Assembly: GCF_001746365.1 (NCBI RefSeq)
Contig: NZ_MJAJ01000032.1
Span: forward strand, 1-64,000
DNA from: Streptomyces sp. LUP30
GTDB lineage: Bacteria; Actinomycetota; Actinomycetes; Streptomycetales; Streptomycetaceae
Length of the DNA stretch: 64,000 nucleotides
Direction of reading: 5' to 3'
In this document: positions 7,943 to 17,430 of the stretch, piece by piece
Layout of the letters: each line of letters starts with the position of its first letter
Numbering within the stretch: the first letter of the stretch is position 1
The notes under the pieces: model-generated
What the model was told of the DNA's origin: nothing
Databases searched by the model: none
What the model saw: only the letters and a program-made list of their open reading frames with translations
Position numbers and translations under genes: made by a program

Positions 7943-10444
7943 ATGAGCAGCCTCTTTGACGACAGCTTCCTGGCGGACCTCCAGGGCCCCCGCGCCCCCG
8001 AGGAGGAGCCCCCGCCGCCGCCCGAGAACGATCACGGACCGGAGTCGGTTCCGGACGATCTGTTCGGCGGGAAGTTCGACCTGCCCCCGGATCGGGACGC
8101 CCACTACCGCGACGGCGCCCCCCGTCCGGTCCTGGACGCGGCGGCGCTCCTGGAGGGGCTGAACGACAACCAGCGTGCGGCCGTCACCCACGCCGGCGCC
8201 CCGCTGCTCATCGTGGCCGGCGCCGGCTCCGGCAAGACGCGCGTGCTCACCCACCGCATCGCCCATCTGCTCGCCGAGCGGCATGTGCACCCGGGGCAGA
8301 TCCTCGCGATCACCTTCACCAACAAGGCCGCGGGCGAGATGAAGGAGCGCGTCGAGCAGCTCGTCGGCCCGCGCGCGAACGCGATGTGGGTGATGACGTT
8401 CCACAGCGCGTGCGTGCGCATCCTGCGCCGCGAGAGCAAGAAGCTCGGCTTCACGTCGTCGTTCTCGATCTACGACGCCGCCGACTCCAAGCGCCTCATG
8501 GCCCTGGTCTGCCGCGACCTGGACCTCGACCCCAAGCGCTATCCGCCGAAGTCCTTCAGCGCCAAGATCAGCAACCTGAAGAACGAGCTGATCGACGAGG
8601 AGGACTTCGCCGCCCAGGCCGCGGACGGTTTCGAGAAGACCCTCGCGCAGGCCTACGCCATGTACCAGTCGCGGCTGCGCGAGGCGAACGCCCTCGACTT
8701 CGACGACCTGATCATGACGACGGTCAACCTGCTGCGCGCCTTCCCCGACGTCGCCGAGCACTACCGCCGCCGGTTCCGGCACGTCCTCGTCGACGAGTAC
8801 CAGGACACCAACCACGCCCAGTACGCCCTGGTGCGTGAGCTGGTCGGCACCTCCGAGCACCCCGTGGACGTCCCGCCGAGCGAGTACGACGTCCCGCCCG
8901 CCGAGCTGTGCGTCGTCGGTGACGCCGACCAGTCGATCTACGCCTTCCGGGGTGCGACGATCCGCAACATCCTCCAGTTCGAGGAGGACTACCCGAACGC
9001 GACGACGATCCTGCTGGAGCAGAACTACCGCTCCACGCAGACGATCCTGTCCGCCGCCAACGCGGTCATCGAGCGCAACGAGTCCCGCCGCCCCAAGAAC
9101 CTGTGGACCAACGCGGGCGCGGGCGCGCGCATCACCGGCTACGTCGCCGACACCGAGCACGACGAGGCGCAGTTCGTCGCCGACGAGATAGACCGTCTGA
9201 CGGACGCGGGCGACGCGAAGGCGGGCGACGTCGCCGTCTTCTACCGCACCAACGCACAGTCCCGTGTCTTCGAAGAGATCTTCATCCGCGTCGGCCTGCC
9301 CTACAAGGTCGTCGGCGGCGTCCGCTTCTACGAGCGCAAGGAGGTCCGGGACGTCCTGGCCTACCTGCGCGTGCTGGCCAACCCGGAGGACTCGGTGCCG
9401 CTGCGCCGGATCCTCAACGTGCCCAAGCGGGGCATCGGCGACCGCGCCGAGGCCATGATCGACGCCCTCTCCCAGCGGGAGAAGATCAGCTTCCCGCAGG
9501 CCCTCAAGCGGGTCGACGAGGCGTACGGCATGGCCTCGCGGTCGACGAACGCCGTGAAGCGGTTCAACGCGCTGATGGAGGAGCTCCGCACGATCGTCGA
9601 GTCGGGAGCCGGTCCGGCCACGGTTCTGGAGGCGGTGCTCGAACGCACCGGCTACCTCGCCGAGTTGCAGGCCTCCACCGATCCCCAGGACGAGACCCGG
9701 ATCGAGAACCTCCAGGAACTCGCCGCGGTGGCCCTGGAGTTCGAGCAGGAGACCGGGGAGGCGGAGGGCGAAGCCGCCACCCCGGCCGGGCTCTCCGACT
9801 TCCTGGAGCGGGTCGCCCTGGTCGCCGATTCCGACCAGATCCCCGACGAGGAGGAGGACGGCTCGGGAGTCATCACGCTGATGACCCTGCACACGGCCAA
9901 AGGCCTGGAGTTCCCGGTCGTCTTCCTGACCGGCATGGAGGACGGCGTCTTCCCGCACATGCGCGCCCTCGGCCAGACCAAGGAACTGGAGGAGGAACGC
10001 CGGCTCGCCTACGTCGGCATCACGCGCGCGCGTGAGCGGCTCTACCTCACCCGGTCGTCGCTGCGCAGTGCCTGGGGACAGCCTTCGTACAACCCGCCCT
10101 CCCGGTTCCTGGAGGAGATCCCGCCGACGCACGTGGACTGGAAGCGGACGGGGGCGACCACGCCCGTGTCCTCCGGACCCGTGTCCGGGGTGGCGGCCTC
10201 GCTGTCCTCGTCCCGCTCGCGGTCCTCGGCGGCCGGCGCGTCCGGTTTCGCGACGCGCCGGGCGGCCGGCGAGAAGCCGGTGGTCTCGCTGGCCGTCGGC
10301 GACCGGGTCACGCACGACCAGTTCGGGCTGGGCACGGTCGTGGGCGTGAAGGGCACGGGCGCGAACGCGGAGGCCACGGTCGACTTCGGCGACGTCAAAC
10401 CGAAGCGGCTGCTGCTGCGGTACGCGCCGGTGGAGAAGCTCTAG
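7943..10444 (+). CDS. pcrA: ATP-dependent DNA helicase PcrA/UvrD
   Basis: 833-residue superfamily-1A 3'-5' helicase for DNA repair and clearance of replication-transcription conflicts. Motifs in order: Q-motif region LNDNQRAAV, Walker A VAGAGSGKTRVLTHR (about residues 91-105), Ia ITFTNKAAGEM, Walker B VDEYQDTNHAQY, III GDADQSIYAFRGA, IV QNYRSTQTIL, V TLHTAKGLEFPVV and VI YVGITRARERL. The last 50 residues (VGDRVTHDQFGLGTVVGVKG) form the Tudor-like module that binds RNA polymerase in PcrA/UvrD. A disordered Pro/Glu/Asp-rich N-terminus of about 70 residues is typical for Streptomyces. It is transcribed from a damage-type promoter. Confidence 0.97.
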   Translation: MSSLFDDSFLADLQGPRAPEEEPPPPPENDHGPESVPDDLFGGKFDLPPDRDAHYRDGAPRPVLDAAALLEGLNDNQRAAVTHAGAPLLIVAGAGSGKTRVLTHRIAHLLAERHVHPGQILAITFTNKAAGEMKERVEQLVGPRANAMWVMTFHSACVRILRRESKKLGFTSSFSIYDAADSKRLMALVCRDLDLDPKRYPPKSFSAKISNLKNELIDEEDFAAQAADGFEKTLAQAYAMYQSRLREANALDFDDLIMTTVNLLRAFPDVAEHYRRRFRHVLVDEYQDTNHAQYALVRELVGTSEHPVDVPPSEYDVPPAELCVVGDADQSIYAFRGATIRNILQFEEDYPNATTILLEQNYRSTQTILSAANAVIERNESRRPKNLWTNAGAGARITGYVADTEHDEAQFVADEIDRLTDAGDAKAGDVAVFYRTNAQSRVFEEIFIRVGLPYKVVGGVRFYERKEVRDVLAYLRVLANPEDSVPLRRILNVPKRGIGDRAEAMIDALSQREKISFPQALKRVDEAYGMASRSTNAVKRFNALMEELRTIVESGAGPATVLEAVLERTGYLAELQASTDPQDETRIENLQELAAVALEFEQETGEAEGEAATPAGLSDFLERVALVADSDQIPDEEEDGSGVITLMTLHTAKGLEFPVVFLTGMEDGVFPHMRALGQTKELEEERRLAYVGITRARERLYLTRSSLRSAWGQPSYNPPSRFLEEIPPTHVDWKRTGATTPVSSGPVSGVAASLSSSRSRSSAAGASGFATRRAAGEKPVVSLAVGDRVTHDQFGLGTVVGVKGTGANAEATVDFGDVKPKRLLLRYAPVEKL

Positions 10445-10463
10445 CGCACGAGCGCGTGAAAAC

Positions 10464-10490
10464 GCGCCCCCGCTTCGACGGCGGGGGCGC
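10464..10490 (+). terminator. Strong hairpin terminator after pcrA
   Basis: Perfect ten-base GC stem (GCGCCCCCGC/GCGGGGGCGC) with a seven-base loop, 19 bases past the pcrA stop. It lies between pcrA and the convergent M23 gene and could act in both directions. Confidence 0.8.
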
Positions 10491-10545
10491 GGGAGCCCGG
10501 TGGGCCGGGAGTGCGGTTGCGACGAGTGCGGTTACGGGCGAATGC

Positions 10546-12072
10546 TCACGTCGGGTTGAGTCCGTGGCTGCGCAGCCACGGCAGCGGGTCGATCGCGGAG
10601 CCGCCCGCCGGCCGGACCTCGAAGTGCAGGTGCGGGCCGGTGGAGTTGCCCGAGTTTCCGGAGTACGCGATGGGGTCTCCGGCTTTGACCGTCGTACCGG
10701 AGGGCACCCGGTAACTGGAGAGGTGGCAGTACCAGGTCTCCGTGCCGTCCTTCGCGGTGAGGATCAGCATGTTGCCGTAGGCGCTGTTCCACTGCGTCCG
10801 GACGGTGCCGTCGGTCGCCGCCATCACGGTGGTGCCGTAGGACACCGGGAAGTCGATGCCGGTGTGCTGGGACATCCAGTTGATGCCGGCCTGGCCGAAG
10901 TAGGCGCTGAGGCCGTGCTGCGCGACCGGGAGGGCGTACTTGGGGCGCAGCCGCTCCTTGCGGGCCGCTTCGGCGGCGGCCTTCTTCTGCTCGGCCTCCT
11001 GCTGCGCCTTGAGGTCGATACGTTCCTGCGTGCGGCTGGCCCGGTCGGCGAAGTCGTCGGCCCCGGCGCTCAGGGTCCGCAGCTGGCTGTCCAGCTTGTT
11101 GTTGGCGGCGGACGGCTTCACGGGCTGCGCGTCCGCGGCGGAGGCCGTGGTCTCCTTGCCGTCGCCGCCGGTCAGCGAGCCGATCGAGGCCGCGGCGATC
11201 CCGGCGACGCCCATCACGCAGACCGAGGGCACGGCCACCGTCAGCAGCGCGGAGCGTTTGGCGGGCACCCGGCGGCGGGAGCGGTTCGCGTTGCGTGCGG
11301 CCGCACGGCCGAGCGGCGCGGGGGCCGCCTCCTCCTGGTCGTCGAGGAGCGAGGGGGCGTCGTCGGGCAATTCGCCGTCGGCGCCGGGCGTGTCGTACGC
11401 GACGTGCTCGAAGGTGGCGGTGGCCATCTGGTCGAACGGGACCTCGGCGGGCTGCTGTTCGTAGGCGTCGGCGGCTCGGTCGGCGCCGGGGTTCTCGCCG
11501 GCGTTCTCGCCGCCGTCGGAGTTCCACTGCGTGGCGTCGTACGCGCCGGTGTCGAAGACCTGCGTGCCCCATTCCCATTGCTGGGTCCGGTCGGCGGGGT
11601 CCGCGGACTGGTCGGGCTGCAGCCAGGCGCTCGCGTCCCACCGGCCGCTGACGTCCGGCGCCGTCCCCTGCTGGGGCACGGCGGACAGGTGCTGGTGCTC
11701 GCCGGACCACGAGGTCGCGTCGTATGCGCCCGTGTCGTAGGCCGCGTGGTGCTGGGCGGCGTAACCGTCGTAGTTCAGTGCCTGGTGACTGCCCGTGTCC
11801 ATGGCCTGGTGGGCGCCCGTGTGCCACTGCGTGCCGTCATACGCGCCGGGGGCCGTGCCGTCGCCCGGAAGCTCGCCGAAGAGGGGGTCGGGCGCGGCGG
11901 GATGTCCGCCGGGGTGCGTCCCTGCGTCGAAGGCGCCGGTCTCGTAGCCGTGGTACGTGGTGAAGCCGTCGTACTGGGCTTCCTGGGTGCCGTACGACGC
12001 GTAGGGAGCCGAAGCGGCGTCGGAAGCCGGGGCCGGGGTGGTCATGACCCCCGACGGGTGACGGTCGTTCAC
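10546..12072 (-). CDS. Membrane-anchored M23 (LytM-type) peptidase with repetitive cytoplasmic N-terminus
   Basis: 508 residues. The first 260 are acidic and low-complexity with recurring Tyr-Asp units (DTGAYDAT twice, YDGTQW, YDATQW). A basic patch RSRRRVPAKR and a hydrophobic segment (LLTVAVPSVCVMGVAGIAAA) then form a signal anchor. An extracellular coiled coil rich in Lys/Glu/Ala leads to the M23 domain, which has zinc ligands in HTGIDFP and HLHFEV and the core SAYFGQAGINW. The family cleaves peptidoglycan cross-links or, when degenerate, activates amidases; here the metal ligands look intact. The start is GTG with only a weak AGAGAAG site. Confidence 0.9.
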   Translation of the reverse strand: MNDRHPSGVMTTPAPASDAASAPYASYGTQEAQYDGFTTYHGYETGAFDAGTHPGGHPAAPDPLFGELPGDGTAPGAYDGTQWHTGAHQAMDTGSHQALNYDGYAAQHHAAYDTGAYDATSWSGEHQHLSAVPQQGTAPDVSGRWDASAWLQPDQSADPADRTQQWEWGTQVFDTGAYDATQWNSDGGENAGENPGADRAADAYEQQPAEVPFDQMATATFEHVAYDTPGADGELPDDAPSLLDDQEEAAPAPLGRAAARNANRSRRRVPAKRSALLTVAVPSVCVMGVAGIAAASIGSLTGGDGKETTASAADAQPVKPSAANNKLDSQLRTLSAGADDFADRASRTQERIDLKAQQEAEQKKAAAEAARKERLRPKYALPVAQHGLSAYFGQAGINWMSQHTGIDFPVSYGTTVMAATDGTVRTQWNSAYGNMLILTAKDGTETWYCHLSSYRVPSGTTVKAGDPIAYSGNSGNSTGPHLHFEVRPAGGSAIDPLPWLRSHGLNPT

Positions 12073-12334
12073 CAGCTTCTCTTTCGCCGACGACAGGGGC
12101 TGCCAGAGCAGTGCGGCGACTGTACCCGGCAGTACGCGGGCACGACAATCTTCTGCAGGTTTCGCGTCCTGAGGAAAAGGGCATTCGGCCGCGTTTCGGG
12201 GGACGAGGGGCGCGAGTTTGGCCCTAGGTTCGAATAGCGTTCGATGGTGAAGGGGTGCCGGCGGGGCATCGATGTGGCGATCGAGGCGCGTCCCAGGGGT
12301 GGGAGAGCGGTGGGAGAGCGCTTTCGGGACGCCG

Positions 12335-13309
12335 TCAGGCCACGGTGAGGCCGCCGCTTCGGGGGGCGGTTCCGGCGACGTCGGCCGGTGTCGCCGGATG
12401 TTCGGTGTCCAGGGCCTGCCGGATGCCGGTCGCGACGGCGGGATGGACGGGCAGCGCGAGGTGGCCGATGCCGGTCACCCGGACGTTCTGGGCCAGCAGG
12501 TCCGGATGGTCGACGCAGGCCGACTCCAGCGGGTCCATCAGATGGTCGAGATCGCTCCAGAAGCTGACGAAGTGGGTACGGCAGCCCGGGGCGGGCCGGG
12601 ACAGTTCCTCGATCAGCTCCGAGCCGGGGCGCATCTGGCGCACGATCGGGTGCGCGTTCGCCAGCGGCGCCACCCGGGTCCCGGAGTGCGGGGTGCCCAG
12701 CGTGACCAGTGTCCGTACCCGGGCGTCCCCCGCGAGCCGCTGCACGTAGTAGCGGGCGATCAGGCCGCCCAGGCTGTGCCCGACCACGTCGACCTGCGGG
12801 CTGCCGGTGCGCTCGCAGATCTCCTCTATGTGCCGGCCGAGGAGCTCGGCCGCCGTCCGTATGTCGCACGTCAGGGGCGAGTAGTTCAGCGACTCCACCC
12901 GGTGCCTGCCGTGCTGGGCCAGGCTGCGGCGCAGCAGGACGAACACGGAACGGTTGTCGATGAACCCGTGCAGCAGCACCACCGGGGGCGCGGCCTGCGC
13001 GGGCAGGCGGGTCGGCTCTCCGGGGGACGCCGGCCCGGGCAGTTCGGGACGGATCGCGCAGCGGCGCTCCTGCGCTATCCCGGAGGGATAGAGGAGCAGA
13101 TGCCCGGCGAGGATCGCGAGGTCCAGGGCGGTCGCCTTGAGGAGGGCCATGGAGAAACCGGCCAGTCTGCTCGGCAGGCTCGGGAGATCCGGCAGACCCG
13201 GAAGGCTCGGGAAGCTCGGGAAGCCGGGGAAGACGAGAAGGTTCGGCATGTCCGGCAGCAGACGCTGGCACAACGGAAGAATGGGCTGCAAGGCCCGGGT
13301 GACCTTCAT
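12335..13309 (-). CDS. Alpha/beta-hydrolase, lipase/PGAP1-like
   Basis: 324-residue predicted secreted or membrane-associated esterase/lipase. The start is an ATG (MKVTRALQPILPL) preceded by AGGAGG. The N-terminus has an unusual Pro-Leu-Pro-Ser-rich series (FPGFPSFPSLPGLPDLPSLP) before a hydrophobic helix. The hydrolase core begins at PPVVLLHGFIDNRSVF (oxyanion loop). The nucleophile elbow is VVGHSLGGL, and an acid/His pair is likely in the C-terminal part (VTGIGHLALPVHP). The family hydrolyses acyl esters; the substrate is unknown. It sits between the M23 peptidase and icmB, as in other Streptomyces. Confidence 0.88.
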   Translation of the reverse strand: MKVTRALQPILPLCQRLLPDMPNLLVFPGFPSFPSLPGLPDLPSLPSRLAGFSMALLKATALDLAILAGHLLLYPSGIAQERRCAIRPELPGPASPGEPTRLPAQAAPPVVLLHGFIDNRSVFVLLRRSLAQHGRHRVESLNYSPLTCDIRTAAELLGRHIEEICERTGSPQVDVVGHSLGGLIARYYVQRLAGDARVRTLVTLGTPHSGTRVAPLANAHPIVRQMRPGSELIEELSRPAPGCRTHFVSFWSDLDHLMDPLESACVDHPDLLAQNVRVTGIGHLALPVHPAVATGIRQALDTEHPATPADVAGTAPRSGGLTVA

Positions 13310-13811
13310 GGCCGACCTCCTGTCGGCACGCTGAGGACTTCTCTGTCCCCCGTGTGCCCTCGTGGAAGTCGCTGTCGAGGAGGTCGATCGGGCACGACAG
13401 GGTGTGTGACGAGTGAGGCCTGTGGCGTGGGGGGTGTACGGCTCTCGTGACACCCGGTCGCACCGCGACGTGACGGGATCCCTGCCGGTACTGGCGACGA
13501 GCTCCCGCTGTCGTGCCTTACCTGCCCTACATGACCATCGTGCCTGCCGATCCGCCGTACCGCCACGCGGCGCTGTCTGCGGCGCTCGGCGGTACCGCGA
13601 CCTCGACGCGGCTCCCGGTGCGACTGTTCCCCCGTGGGGGTGGGGGAGCGGTGCGCGGTGAACGTGTCCCTCTGTGTGATTTCCCCCTCGGCCCGCATCG
13701 CGAAACTGCCGGTTGGGGGATGTCGGCGATAACGTGCGTTCACTTCCGGGCCGTCTGGCGCGGGGTGTGCGGGCGGTGGACGATCGACGCAGTCGCTTCA
13801 TGGAGGCAGTG
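13310..13811. other. About 500-bp divergent spacer
   Basis: Lies between the leftward lipase and rightward icmB. It contains an eight-base inverted repeat GTACCGCC/GGCGGTAC near 13556-13596 and otherwise ordinary GC-rich sequence. No riboswitch (including a B12 box) or convincing small gene was recognised. Confidence 0.5.
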
Positions 13812-14228
13812 ATGGGTGTGGCAGGCGGTCCGATCCGCGTGGTGGTGGCCAAACCGGGACTCGACGGCCACGACCGCGGGGCCAAGGTCATCGCGCGGGC
13901 ACTGCGCGACGCCGGCATGGAGGTCATCTACACCGGGCTGCACCAGACCCCCGAGCAGGTGGTCGGCACCGCGATCCAGGAGGACGCGGACGCGATCGGT
14001 CTGTCCATCCTTTCCGGGGCGCACAACACGCTCTTCGCCGCGGTGATCGAGCTGCTGAAGGAGCGCGAGGCGGAGGACATCGTGGTCTTCGGCGGCGGGA
14101 TCATCCCGGAGGCGGACATCGCGTCGCTGAAGGAGAAGGGGGTCGCGGAGATCTTCACGCCGGGGGCGACCACCGCGTCCATCGTCGACTGGGTGCGGGC
14201 CAACGTTCGCCGGCCCGCGGGGGCCTGA
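13812..14228 (+). CDS. icmB: Cobalamin-binding small subunit of isobutyryl-CoA mutase
   Basis: 138-residue stand-alone B12-binding domain. It carries the base-off signature DGHDRG (the Asp-His-Gly triad that coordinates cobalt), SILSGAHNT and FGGGIIP, the three loops that hold the cofactor's nucleotide tail. In Streptomyces the small subunit IcmB pairs with a separately encoded large subunit to interconvert isobutyryl-CoA and n-butyryl-CoA, linking valine breakdown to polyketide precursors. The large subunit is not in this window. The start is the ATG with GGAGG five bases upstream. The identity rests on size and on synteny recalled from S. coelicolor; a methylmalonyl-CoA mutase partner cannot be excluded. 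Confidence 0.88.
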   Translation: MGVAGGPIRVVVAKPGLDGHDRGAKVIARALRDAGMEVIYTGLHQTPEQVVGTAIQEDADAIGLSILSGAHNTLFAAVIELLKEREAEDIVVFGGGIIPEADIASLKEKGVAEIFTPGATTASIVDWVRANVRRPAGA

Positions 14229-14252
14229 GGCGGGCCACGCCGCGTTTCGTTC

Positions 14253-15887
14253 TCAAGCGCCGCACGGGACGCAGGGACGCGCCTCCAGCTCCGCCGTCAT
14301 CGCCGCCCTCAGCCGCAGCGTCCTGCACAGGCGTTGGAAGGCCTCCGCCCAGTAGCCGCCCGCGCCGGGAGAGGCGTCCTCCGGTTCGTCCGGCACGGCC
14401 AGGAGGGCGTCGAGCCGGGCCGCCTCCGAAGGGTCGAGACAGCGTTCGGCGAGGCCCATCACACCGCTGAAACTCCAGGGATAGCTGCCCGCGTCCCGCG
14501 CGATGTTGAGCGCGTCCACCACGGATCCGCCGAGCGGCGCGGCCCACGGCACGGCGCAGACGCCGAGGAGCTGGAACGCCTCCGACAGTCCGTGCGCCGC
14601 GATGAAACCGGCGACCCATTCGGCCCGTTCGGCCGCCGCCAGAGTGCCCAGCAGCTTCGACCGTTCGGCGAGCGAGACCGCGCCCGGCCCGCCCGCGCCG
14701 GGCGCGGACGGCGGCCCGAGCAGCGCCCGCGACCAGTCCGGGTCCCGCTGTCGCACCGCGGCCCGGCACCAGGCCGCGTGCAGTTCGCCCAGCCAGTCGT
14801 CCGCCACCGGCAACGCGACGATCTGCTCGGGTGTCCGGCCGCCCAGCCGCGCGGACCAACCGGCGAGCGGGGCCGCCTCCACCAGCTGACCGAGCCACCA
14901 CGACCGCTCGCCCCGACCCGACGGCGGCTTGGGCGACACCCCGTCTCTTTCCATGGCCGCGTCGCACTCGTGCGGCGCCTCCACCAGGAGCGTCGGCGTG
15001 TCGAGGGTGTGGTCGACGGCAACGCAGGCGCCGGCCCGGACCGCCATCCGCGCCGCGAGCGCCGACTGCGGCAGCGCCGACAGCAACTCCGCCGCCGTGG
15101 CACGCACATTGCGGCTCCGATCGGCCAGCGCCTGCTCCAGGAACGGCTCGTCCCGCGGGCCGAGGCCGGTGCGCAGCGAGTCGAGGAACATCAGCCGGTC
15201 CTCGGCGCGTTCCGTCGGCCAGGTGGCCTCGAGCAGTTCGCGCGCCGCGTCGGGATCGCGGGAGCGGATCGCCGCAAGGAGCGAGACCCGCTCGGCGAAC
15301 AGGCCCTCCTGCCAGAGCCGTTCGACGCGCTGTGTCTCCTCCGGACCCGGCAGCGCCATGCCGCTCCCCGGGCTCGCGCGCAGGGCGAACCGCCAGTCCG
15401 GGTTGAGCCGGGCCAGCCACAACGCGCGCGGGCCCGCGAACCGCAGGGCGGCCGGACGCAGGTCCGTCCGCGCGCGTGCCGCGTCGAGCAGCGCGGGGAG
15501 GGATTCCGGGGGCGCGGCGAATCCCCGGTCGTTCACCGCCGTCAGCCACTGGGGCAGCAGTTCCACGAGGTCCGGGGAGGTCCCTCTTCGGCCGCCCTGC
15601 GCGGCGCCTGGGCGATCGGCCAGGAGCAGGGCGAGCCTGCGGGCCGCCGCGGCGGGCAGCGGGGGACGCGGGTCCCCGGGGGCCGGTCGGGGGCGCGGCG
15701 CCGCGGGGCCGGGGCGCAGTCCAGCCCGTCGGCGGACGGTCTCCGCGGCCGCGGCGTCCAGCAGGGCCGACGGTGCGTTCCGGCCGGGGGCCACGCCCGG
15801 GGGCGTACGGCGGTCGGTGCCCAGAAGGGCCGCGGTGACCAGGTCCTCCCAGGCCGATGACGAGGGGAGGGACGAGCCGGCGTTCAT
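14253..15887 (-). CDS. DUF5691 protein of the MoxR/VWA system
   Basis: 544-residue cytoplasmic protein of unknown function, recognised by the family start WEDLVTAALLGTDRRTPP. The body is Leu/Ala/Arg-rich and helical, with HEAT-like stretches in the middle (LLAAIRSRDPDAARELLEAT, ATAAELLSALPQSAL), and Trp residues recur (AWCRAA, SWWLGQL, EWVAGF). It has no membrane segment and no catalytic motif. It lies 91 bases downstream of the SWIM zinc-finger gene on the same strand, probably in one transcript, and divergent from the MoxR operon; this grouping recurs in many bacteria. A role as a helical adaptor or scaffold is inference only. Confidence 0.85.
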   Translation of the reverse strand: MNAGSSLPSSSAWEDLVTAALLGTDRRTPPGVAPGRNAPSALLDAAAAETVRRRAGLRPGPAAPRPRPAPGDPRPPLPAAAARRLALLLADRPGAAQGGRRGTSPDLVELLPQWLTAVNDRGFAAPPESLPALLDAARARTDLRPAALRFAGPRALWLARLNPDWRFALRASPGSGMALPGPEETQRVERLWQEGLFAERVSLLAAIRSRDPDAARELLEATWPTERAEDRLMFLDSLRTGLGPRDEPFLEQALADRSRNVRATAAELLSALPQSALAARMAVRAGACVAVDHTLDTPTLLVEAPHECDAAMERDGVSPKPPSGRGERSWWLGQLVEAAPLAGWSARLGGRTPEQIVALPVADDWLGELHAAWCRAAVRQRDPDWSRALLGPPSAPGAGGPGAVSLAERSKLLGTLAAAERAEWVAGFIAAHGLSEAFQLLGVCAVPWAAPLGGSVVDALNIARDAGSYPWSFSGVMGLAERCLDPSEAARLDALLAVPDEPEDASPGAGGYWAEAFQRLCRTLRLRAAMTAELEARPCVPCGA

Positions 15888-15978
15888 GAGGCTCCCTTCT
15901 GCTGCCGTGATCGCTGCTGTCGCTGCTGTCGCTGTGGTCGGGGCGGTCGTTGCCGTCGCTGTGGTCGTGTCGGGGCGT

Positions 15979-17340
15979 TCAGCACAGGCGCACCGCGTTG
16001 CCGGGGCCCGTCGGCCAGGCCGTCAGCGGGGTGAAGCCGCGGTGGCCGCACTCGCCGAAGACCTTGACGGGGGCGCCCCCCGAGAGGGCGACGAGGCGCC
16101 ACAGGCCGGGGCGGGAGAGCGCGGCGGGGGTGAGGGGCAGTGCCGTGTCGCCGGCGGCGTCGGCCAGTTGCCAGGAGTCGCCGTCCGGGACAGGTATGAC
16201 GTCGTCCAGCGTCACCGGCACGGACTCCTGCCACGGGTCCTCCCGCAGGGCCTCGCCGTACCGGGCGGTCGCCTCGGCCGTAGTGAGACCCGGGGGGCGG
16301 GCTCCGGAGGGCGCGGGAGGTGCGAACTGCTCGCCGAGGGACGCACGCGGGCCGCCCGTCCCCGGGTGGGCGGACAGTTCGGCGTCCAGCACGAGACCCA
16401 CGGGCAGGGTGAGTTCGGGGGCGCGGCCCGCGGCGCCGTAGGACAGGAGGAGCGCCGTGCGGCCCGAGGCGGCGCCGTACAGCCAGATACGGCGGGTCGT
16501 CAGTTTCGGGTCGGTCCTGTCGTACTGGGCGAGGACCAGCCAGTCGTCCCGTACGGGCGGCCCCTGCGGGGACGAGGGCAGTCCGACGCGGGTGCGGACC
16601 GTCGCCGCCAGGGCGTCCGGCAGTCCCTCGCGGTGCAGCCAGCCCTGGTCCAGCAGATGGAGCAGCGCGCACTCCTCCAGCAGCCGCACCGGCCACCCCG
16701 GACCGGAAGCCGGGACGGCTCCCAACTCCCTTGTGCGTGCGGCGAGTCCGGGGGCCTGCGCATCGACCATGCGGGCCGCCGTCTCCTCCCACAGCCCGTA
16801 CCCCGCCTGCTCCGCCGTGGCCAGGCCGGACCGCAGCAGATCGGCGAGGCGCTCCTCCAGGTCCGTGGCTCCCGCGGTGATCCGCTCGGCGCGGCGCTCG
16901 GCCCGGCGGCGCGCCCCCTCCGGGTCGGCGGGGCCGGAGACGGAACCCTCCGGGTCGGCCTGGCGTTTCTCCTGTGCGCGTCTGCGGCCGGCGAGCCATT
17001 GCTCGGCCCAGTCCGGCGCCGGTCCGGCGGGCACCGATTCCTCCCCGCCCGACCAGAGCAGCAGCAGCCCGAGCGCGTGCTTGCACGGGAACTTACGGCT
17101 CGGGCAACTGCACTTGTACGCCGGGCCGGCGGCGCCGGAGGCGCTCATGACGTCGATCACCGTCCGGTACGGAGTGCTGCCGCTGCCCCTGCACAGTCCC
17201 CACACCGCCCCCTCCCGCGAACTGCCCGTCCCGGACCACGGTCCGGCCGTGCCGAGTTTGCTCCCCGCTTTGCGTGACGCGGAGTCAGGCGCCAGTGCCA
17301 GCACCTGGTCCACGCTCCAGCGCACCCCCTGCTGAGTCAT
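15979..17340 (-). CDS. SWIM zinc-finger protein of the MoxR/VWA system
   Basis: 453-residue protein. A SWIM zinc finger lies near residues 73-90 (YKCSCPSRKFPCKHALGLLL, pattern C-x-C-x(n)-C-x-H), preceded by a domain with two Trp and a Gly-rich patch. Behind it come an Arg/Ala-rich helical linker and a long C-terminal region that binds no recognised ligand. SWIM fingers mediate DNA or protein contacts and often accompany SWI2/SNF2 or recombination proteins. The start ATG lies about seven bases beyond the -10 of a damage-type promoter and has no Shine-Dalgarno sequence, so the message is probably leaderless. First gene of the SWIM-DUF5691 arm. Confidence 0.9.
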   Translation of the reverse strand: MTQQGVRWSVDQVLALAPDSASRKAGSKLGTAGPWSGTGSSREGAVWGLCRGSGSTPYRTVIDVMSASGAAGPAYKCSCPSRKFPCKHALGLLLLWSGGEESVPAGPAPDWAEQWLAGRRRAQEKRQADPEGSVSGPADPEGARRRAERRAERITAGATDLEERLADLLRSGLATAEQAGYGLWEETAARMVDAQAPGLAARTRELGAVPASGPGWPVRLLEECALLHLLDQGWLHREGLPDALAATVRTRVGLPSSPQGPPVRDDWLVLAQYDRTDPKLTTRRIWLYGAASGRTALLLSYGAAGRAPELTLPVGLVLDAELSAHPGTGGPRASLGEQFAPPAPSGARPPGLTTAEATARYGEALREDPWQESVPVTLDDVIPVPDGDSWQLADAAGDTALPLTPAALSRPGLWRLVALSGGAPVKVFGECGHRGFTPLTAWPTGPGNAVRLC

Positions 17341-17347
17341 GTCATCG

Positions 17348-17370
17348 AAGGTAGATCCCCCCACTGACAA
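17348..17370 (-). promoter_or_regulatory. RecA-NDp/PafBC-type promoter of the SWIM-DUF5691 arm
   Basis: On the minus strand, TTGTCAGTG (17370-17362), eight bases, TACCTT (17353-17348): a full match to TTGTCRGTG-N8-TANNNT. Transcription would start within a base or two of the SWIM ATG at 17340. Confidence 0.8.
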
Positions 17371-17430
17371 TCGGTCCGCCGCGCCTGCGACACAAGCGGC
17401 CACGAGTGCGTATCCGCAGGTCAGATCGCA

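Noticed and set aside
6461..10315. 1284-codon open frame on the minus strand across pcrA
   Set aside because: It is the antisense shadow of pcrA and the NlpC gene; composition is a GC-rich mirror of codons and no domain is visible.
12210..12245. GGTTCGAAT sequence resembling a tRNA T-loop
   Set aside because: No acceptor or anticodon stems can be formed around it.
13310..13811. Possible cobalamin riboswitch before icmB
   Set aside because: No B12-box sequence was found in the spacer.
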